DNA of 10,393 bases from Verrucomicrobiales bacterium (GTDB taxonomy: Bacteria > Verrucomicrobiota > Verrucomicrobiia > Verrucomicrobiales > DEV007): assembly GCA_022424805.1 (NCBI GenBank), contig JAKMGR010000278.1:1-10393 (forward strand), written 5' to 3'. A program made the position numbers and the translations under genes. This document shows positions 6,059 to 10,393 of this stretch, piece by piece. Below the pieces are notes generated by a model that saw only the letters and a list, made by a program, of their open reading frames with translations, did no database searches and was not told the DNA's origin. Numbering within the stretch: position 1 is the stretch's first letter; each line of letters opens with the position of its first letter.

Positions 6059-9000
6059 CTACTCCACGACCATCTCTCCTTTCATCACTGCCCAGTGGCC
6101 TGGGAAAGTGCACATAAAGGGATATCTCCCCGGCTCTTTCGGAGCAGTGATGTGGAGGCTGTAGCGATTGCGATGGTAGAGCATCGGGGAGTAATGCAGA
6201 ACATCGTCGGTCTCGGGTGCGTAGTGCTTCGCTGCGGCATTCGGATCCGTCAGCATCGTGCTCGAAGCGAGACCAACGGCCTGGTAGGCGCCCGGTTTGG
6301 CGAGCAGCCAGTTGTGGGGAATGGAATCCTTGTTGTCGAGATACACTGTGATTTGCTCCCCGGGCTTCACAGTGAACTCAGCCGGCTCGAACTGCAGTCC
6401 GGAAACCATCGCGACGGTAATCTTCCGCCCAGGCTTGCCTTGGGGAACCTTTGGCTGGAACGGTGAGGGCCAGCGAACCCGCAAGGACAGCTCTGTAGGT
6501 TTGTCAGGATCGCTTTTTTCGTATCCGTCGAAATCGAAAAAGTCATCATCCATCGAGAGAACGGTGGGATACAGATCGAGAACGAAGTTTTCCCCCACCT
6601 TGTTTTTCAATTCACCGTAGAGTTGGACCTGCATCGCGGGCTGTAGATCCGGGATTTCGACGAATACGGTTTTGCCGTCCGCCTGCAGATGAACAGACTT
6701 CACGGGGAGTGGATCATGTCCGGGCAGTTCCGGTTGTTTCAGGGAATACTCAAGCGAGCCGTAGGCGTCGGAGTATTCGTAATTCCAGGCCTGAGCAAAG
6801 AAATTCTCCGCCTTCACTGATGCCGGATCGATGGAATTGGCCAATGTGACAATCAGCCCGTTGCGGTGCGCATTCCAGTCGACCGGGAGATTGGAATGGT
6901 CATCCCCAAGATATCGAACTCTCGCAAAGCTACCATCGGTAATCGCGTAGTTTCCCCATCCGTCCGCTCCGGTGACGTAGAGGTGACCGTCGCTCGGGCT
7001 GAAAGCCGCCCGATGAGCTCCGCTCTCAAAGTCTCCCGGCAGGGGAGCGAGTGCTCCCTGCGTCCTGCGATCGGGATCTTCGGAAGGATTCCGCAAAATC
7101 ATCTGCCAGGTTCCCGCTCCGAAAGAGAAGGTGAGTAGCTGCCCCTTCAGCGATCCCCAAGAGTCAGAATTGACGAACCGCTGTGCTCCGGTCGAGTTGC
7201 AGTAGGTTCGTGGGATGTAGCACATCGCCGGTGCAATCGGATCCCCATCCTTGGCGGCACGGCGTCCGTAAAAATCCCCCTGCCGAACTTCAAACACGGC
7301 GGAAGCGGGTGCCCAGTCTCCCTGGTTCGTGCTCACGACGACTTCGGTGCCGTTGGGATTTACACCGAGACCATTGCTGTTGCGAAGCCCCGTCGCCATC
7401 GACTCGGCAGTTTTTCCGTCAGGGGAAATGCGAACGACGCCCTCTTTGGCGGAGACAAAATAGAAGTAGCCGTTTTCATCGCGCTGCAGGCTGACCGAGA
7501 AATCATGACCTCCGGTCGAGACCTCGAACGCATCGCAGAAGTTCTCGTAGAAATCGATTTCGCCGTCGCCGTTCTTGTCGTGGAGGCGGGCAATGCGATC
7601 CCGGCAGGTCACGTAGATTTTGTCTTCGAAGATGGCAAGCCCCAGTGCCTGGCTGAGTCCGGTTGCGATGCGCGTCCAGGTTACCTTTTCCAGCGATTCA
7701 TCCAATCCGCTGACGCGCCAGACGTCTCCCATCATGGTGCAGACAGCGGCGTCTCCGTTGGAGAAAAAATCCTGTCCTGACAAAAACATCAACGAGCCGA
7801 ATTCGTTGTGATGCGGAACGGGAATGCGATCGAAGGCAAACGGTGTTCCGGAAATTCGCTCTCCGGGTTTGCCGGACAAGGTGATCGATTTTTCTGCATA
7901 AAGCGGCTTGCCGGAGAATGCCATATCGGCGAGGCCTTCCGGGACCGGATTTGCCTGGAGGTTGCCGTCTTCATCGATTTGGGGAGTGACGTAGTAGCCC
8001 CTCCCATCGACACGGTAGTGAAGCGCGACATGGTTTCCGATCCGGTGGTAACCGAGGAATTCGCCATCCAGCTCCGGCGAAAGATTTTTCTCCATGACCT
8101 TACCATCAGGAGAAGTGCCATTCCCAATTCCCCAGCGATTGGGCTGAAAATTAACAAACCCACCTTTCCAGAGATGGGTAAATGACAGGGTCTCCGTATC
8201 GAAGGTGCAGCTGTATTCGTCGCTCAGCCGAATCGCGATTGCTCGGGCCTGTGCATCCGATCCGGGCGCACGAAAAACGCCACACATCACCGCGCCGACA
8301 TCCATGATGTTCCAGCGGCGATCTTTGTATCCGTTTTTGTGAAACTTGCCCCAATGACCAAAGACATTACCGTCGAGCTCGGGCGCATAAGCCAGAATTG
8401 CCGGGACCTCGTTCCCGGGCTGGAGATAATGCGCCGCCTGTCTCCGGTGAAAGTTGTAAACGCGATGGCGATTTACGGGATGATCGGCAAAGTCGTAGCC
8501 ATGCCCATCGCGCCCTTTCGTCACATCGTGATAGGGGGCTGATGACTCCCCGTGCGGTTCGCCGCCAGGTTCGTAGATGGGAGAATGCAGATCAAATTCG
8601 GAGATTTTTCGCTCGCGATTTTCAGTCGGCTCGCAGGGATCAACGAAAGCGACATCAGTGTTTTTCGGAACCTCCATGCCCAAGCACCAGAAGATGCCGT
8701 TCACGATTTCGCAGCGTTTTGCCTCGTCCGTAATTCCAGACGATGGTTCCACCGAACTGGAAAACATTCGCCCTTTTCTCCCCCCTGTGAATTGGTAGGT
8801 ATCTTCTCCTTCCTTCTCAAGGCTCGCCGACGAAAGATTCACCGAGGGACGTCCGCTGAGAAGGTATTCCATGATTTCTCCGGGCTGCTTTTTTGGCGAT
8901 GCGCCGAGGCGGATACCAGAAACCATCAAGTCCGCCGTCCGCAAGGCCTCCAGCCCCGGAATATTCTCTGCCTTGGTATTCACAAATCCGGGCTTCTCCG

Positions 9001-9253
9001 GGTCTTGCGTATAAAGAACGGTGCATTTGAAGCCATGACGAACCGCCATGATTTTCGCGAGCGCAGTGAGCGCTTCTTCCGAGCGATATTCTTCTTCGCC
9101 TGACACAAACACAATATGACGCCCGTATCCTTCCGGCTGATAGCCATCATAGACCTGCCACTGCTTTTCTTCGGCAAAAACGGACCCAACAGAGTTCAAT
9201 AGGAGACCTAACAGGGTTAGCAGAGGGACCAAGCAGGGTTTGATTTTCATCAT
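6059..9253 (-). CDS. exported redox protein: shortened ThuA-like region, DUF6797-like domain, PQQ-dehydrogenase-like propeller, azurin-type copper domain
   Basis: A 1064-residue exported protein. Residues 1-27 are a signal peptide (LVPLLTLLGLLLNSVGSVFA). Residues about 45-210 resemble the ThuA-like domain of PVC proteins (RHIVFVSGEEEYRSEEAL, IPGLEAL, then GRKGRMFSSS and IVNGIFWCLGME) but are roughly 90 residues short. About 250-470 resembles DUF6797 (NIMDVGAVMCGVF, IAIRLSDEYSCTFDTETL). About 500-780 resembles the propeller of soluble PQQ sugar dehydrogenases, with an EF-hand-like loop at 559-567 (DKNGDGEID). About 940-1064 is a cupredoxin: His980 and C-x4-H-x3-M (Cys1048, His1053, Met1057) are the azurin copper ligands. 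There is no CxxCH haem motif. A plausible role is oxidation of a sugar or alcohol in the periplasm with copper passing on electrons; this is inference. The frame opens at 9316, but the signal peptide favours the ATG at 9253 (9250 also possible). Confidence 0.85.
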   Translation of the reverse strand: MMKIKPCLVPLLTLLGLLLNSVGSVFAEEKQWQVYDGYQPEGYGRHIVFVSGEEEYRSEEALTALAKIMAVRHGFKCTVLYTQDPEKPGFVNTKAENIPGLEALRTADLMVSGIRLGASPKKQPGEIMEYLLSGRPSVNLSSASLEKEGEDTYQFTGGRKGRMFSSSVEPSSGITDEAKRCEIVNGIFWCLGMEVPKNTDVAFVDPCEPTENRERKISEFDLHSPIYEPGGEPHGESSAPYHDVTKGRDGHGYDFADHPVNRHRVYNFHRRQAAHYLQPGNEVPAILAYAPELDGNVFGHWGKFHKNGYKDRRWNIMDVGAVMCGVFRAPGSDAQARAIAIRLSDEYSCTFDTETLSFTHLWKGGFVNFQPNRWGIGNGTSPDGKVMEKNLSPELDGEFLGYHRIGNHVALHYRVDGRGYYVTPQIDEDGNLQANPVPEGLADMAFSGKPLYAEKSITLSGKPGERISGTPFAFDRIPVPHHNEFGSLMFLSGQDFFSNGDAAVCTMMGDVWRVSGLDESLEKVTWTRIATGLSQALGLAIFEDKIYVTCRDRIARLHDKNGDGEIDFYENFCDAFEVSTGGHDFSVSLQRDENGYFYFVSAKEGVVRISPDGKTAESMATGLRNSNGLGVNPNGTEVVVSTNQGDWAPASAVFEVRQGDFYGRRAAKDGDPIAPAMCYIPRTYCNSTGAQRFVNSDSWGSLKGQLLTFSFGAGTWQMILRNPSEDPDRRTQGALAPLPGDFESGAHRAAFSPSDGHLYVTGADGWGNYAITDGSFARVRYLGDDHSNLPVDWNAHRNGLIVTLANSIDPASVKAENFFAQAWNYEYSDAYGSLEYSLKQPELPGHDPLPVKSVHLQADGKTVFVEIPDLQPAMQVQLYGELKNKVGENFVLDLYPTVLSMDDDFFDFDGYEKSDPDKPTELSLRVRWPSPFQPKVPQGKPGRKITVAMVSGLQFEPAEFTVKPGEQITVYLDNKDSIPHNWLLAKPGAYQAVGLASSTMLTDPNAAAKHYAPETDDVLHYSPMLYHRNRYSLHITAPKEPGRYPFMCTFPGHWAVMKGEMVVE

Positions 9254-9383
9254 ACAGAGACAGCACAGGATTTTGATAGAAAGGTCAACCCGCTCCTGTG
9301 GCGGAGGCGCGCCCATCCCTTGATTGCACTAGTTGTTTCCGAAGCAGAAATCTTTACACTCTGGCTTGTTTGAACCTTTTAGG
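9254..9383. promoter_or_regulatory. divergent promoter region between the copper protein and the DUF1549 gene
   Basis: These 130 bases must drive both genes. On the plus strand, TTGTTT (9333-9338) and TACACT (9355-9360) are 16 bases apart and 23 bases before the ATG, a weak sigma-70-like pair. On the minus strand, TTGACC (9288-9283) resembles a -35 box, but no good -10 follows at the right distance. Confidence 0.3.
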
Positions 9384-10393
9384 ATGAAGTCCGCGTTACC
9401 AACAGCAATGACGCTCGCTTTGACCGTGTTCGTTTTCCCGACGGAAAGTGCGCGCGGGGAGGCGCCGTTTGACTATGCGGAAGCGGGAAAATTCTGGTCG
9501 TTTCAACCACCGCAGCCTCATCCTCTTGCCAAAGTGAAGCAGACGGATTGGCCTCGCAAAGCGATCGATCATTTTGTCCTCGCTCGAATCGAGGGAGCCG
9601 GGATCGAGCCGAATTCTGGAGCCGACAGCCGCATGCTTCTCCGCCGGGCGAGTTATGCGCTGACCGGTCTGCCTCCGAATTGGGAGAAGATGAAGGGTCT
9701 GACCTTGGAGCAACAAGTCGAGGGTTTGCTGGCCTCGCCGGCCTTTGGCGAACGCTGGGCTCGACTCTGGCTTGATGTCGCTCGCTATGCCGAGGACCAG
9801 GCTCACATCGTTGGAAACAACAGCTCCCTCACCTATCCGAACGCCTATCGCTATCGTGACTGGGTGATCGATGCGCTTAATCGGGACCTCCCCTACGACG
9901 ATTTCATTCGTGAGCAGCTGGCGGCTGACCTAATTTCTCCCGAGGACGAGCAGCGCCACTTTGCGCTCGGGTTCATGGGCCTCGGGCCAAAATACTATCG
10001 CCGTGGTGACCTCGCAGTGATGGCGGACGAGTGGGAGGATCGAGTCGATACACTGACCCGCGGCCTGCTGGGCCTGACCGTATCCTGCGCGCGTTGCCAC
10101 GACCATTTCTACGATCCGATTCCGACGAGCGACTACTATGCTCTGGCTGGAGTCTTCGCGAGTACCGAGATGTTCAACAAGCCGATGGTCGAAGACTGCG
10201 AGATGAAACCGGACGGCAATACCAAGAAGCCGGACGATGCCGACCATCTCATTCGTGAGGCAAAAGAGATGAAGAATCTTCCCGTCTATGACCGCGGTGA
10301 TGTCACGGCGCCGGGAGAAGAAGTGCAACGGGGTTTCCTGAGTGTGCGCGGGGGAGGGGAGCGTGTTTCTTTCACCTCGGAAAACAGCGGACG
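9384..10393 (+). CDS. DUF1549 (PSCyt2) domain protein, 3' end outside the window
   Basis: The first 336 residues of an exported PVC-type protein. Residues 1-26 look like a signal peptide (LPTAMTLALTVFVFPTESARG). The DUF1549 domain follows from about 56: WPRKAIDHFVLARI, LLRRASYALTGLPP (86-98), FGERWARLWLDVARYAE (121-137), and CARCHDHFYDPIPTSDYY (235-252). CARCH has the form of a c-type haem-binding CxxCH motif. In the family this domain is usually followed by DUF1553 (PSD1) in a much longer protein, which would lie beyond the window. The N-terminal cytochrome (PSCyt1) often found in these proteins is absent, as the signal peptide leads directly into DUF1549. Function is not established; a role in exported redox chemistry or polymer breakdown is commonly supposed. 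Divergence from the copper protein suggests linked expression. The AGG touching the ATG is too close to serve as a ribosome binding site. Confidence 0.9.
   Translation, partial: MKSALPTAMTLALTVFVFPTESARGEAPFDYAEAGKFWSFQPPQPHPLAKVKQTDWPRKAIDHFVLARIEGAGIEPNSGADSRMLLRRASYALTGLPPNWEKMKGLTLEQQVEGLLASPAFGERWARLWLDVARYAEDQAHIVGNNSSLTYPNAYRYRDWVIDALNRDLPYDDFIREQLAADLISPEDEQRHFALGFMGLGPKYYRRGDLAVMADEWEDRVDTLTRGLLGLTVSCARCHDHFYDPIPTSDYYALAGVFASTEMFNKPMVEDCEMKPDGNTKKPDDADHLIREAKEMKNLPVYDRGDVTAPGEEVQRGFLSVRGGGERVSFTSENSG

Noticed and set aside
8552..9103. A 183-codon plus-strand open frame inside the copper-protein gene
   Set aside because: It lies opposite conserved ThuA-like and DUF6797-like coding sequence and has no recognisable content.
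6059..9253. c-type cytochrome in the copper protein
   Set aside because: Read through residue by residue; no CxxCH motif exists, and the redox ligands seen are those of a cupredoxin.
9306..9313. GGCGCGCC palindrome in the divergent promoter
   Set aside because: A short GC palindrome expected by chance at this base composition, with no supporting second copy.
9254..9316. Upstream start for the copper protein
   Set aside because: The extra 21 residues precede a well-formed signal peptide beginning at MMKIKP; the later start is more natural.

Overview
The window reads like a piece of a genome from the PVC group, most likely Verrucomicrobiota. This is an inference from gene content: an arylsulfatase-family sulfatase, a DUF1549 (PSCyt2) protein, a ThuA-like/DUF6797/propeller redox protein, secreted alpha/beta hydrolases, a sialidase-like propeller and a Gfo/Idh/MocA oxidoreductase. 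No rRNA or other taxonomic marker is present. Coding density is high, and every intergenic gap is under 150 bases. No tRNA, rRNA, CRISPR array, transposase, phage gene, transporter or regulator was seen.

Layout. (1) 2-1959, plus strand: two alpha/beta hydrolases with overlapping stop and start; the first probably begins before the window. (2) 2023-3603, minus strand: a secreted sulfatase convergent with the hydrolases. (3) 3604-3745: a divergent promoter region holding two dyad symmetries. (4) 3746-4801, plus: a secreted sialidase/BNR-like beta-propeller, followed by a long hairpin at 4842-4882. (5) 4935-5987, plus: a cytosolic Gfo/Idh/MocA dehydrogenase. (6) 5991-6058: a degenerate heptamer array and a small hairpin between convergent genes. 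(7) 6059-9253, minus: a 1064-residue exported protein with a shortened ThuA-like segment, a DUF6797-like domain, a PQQ-dehydrogenase-like propeller and a C-terminal azurin-type blue copper domain. (8) 9384-10393, plus: a DUF1549 protein with a CARCH motif, cut by the window end.

How the genes may work together (inference). The set fits breakdown of a sulfated and probably esterified polysaccharide or glycoconjugate. The exported sulfatase and hydrolases would remove sulfate and acyl groups, the propeller protein would act on or bind glycans, and the Gfo/Idh enzyme would oxidise or rearrange a released sugar in the cytosol. The copper protein and the divergent DUF1549 gene look like an exported redox module of the kind PVC bacteria carry in many copies. 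The substrate cannot be read from the sequence.

The points most worth a second look are the azurin domain fused to the dehydrogenase-like propeller, the ThuA-like segment that lacks its middle, the unusual C-L-C-S-R sulfatase activation motif, and the structured intergenic repeats.
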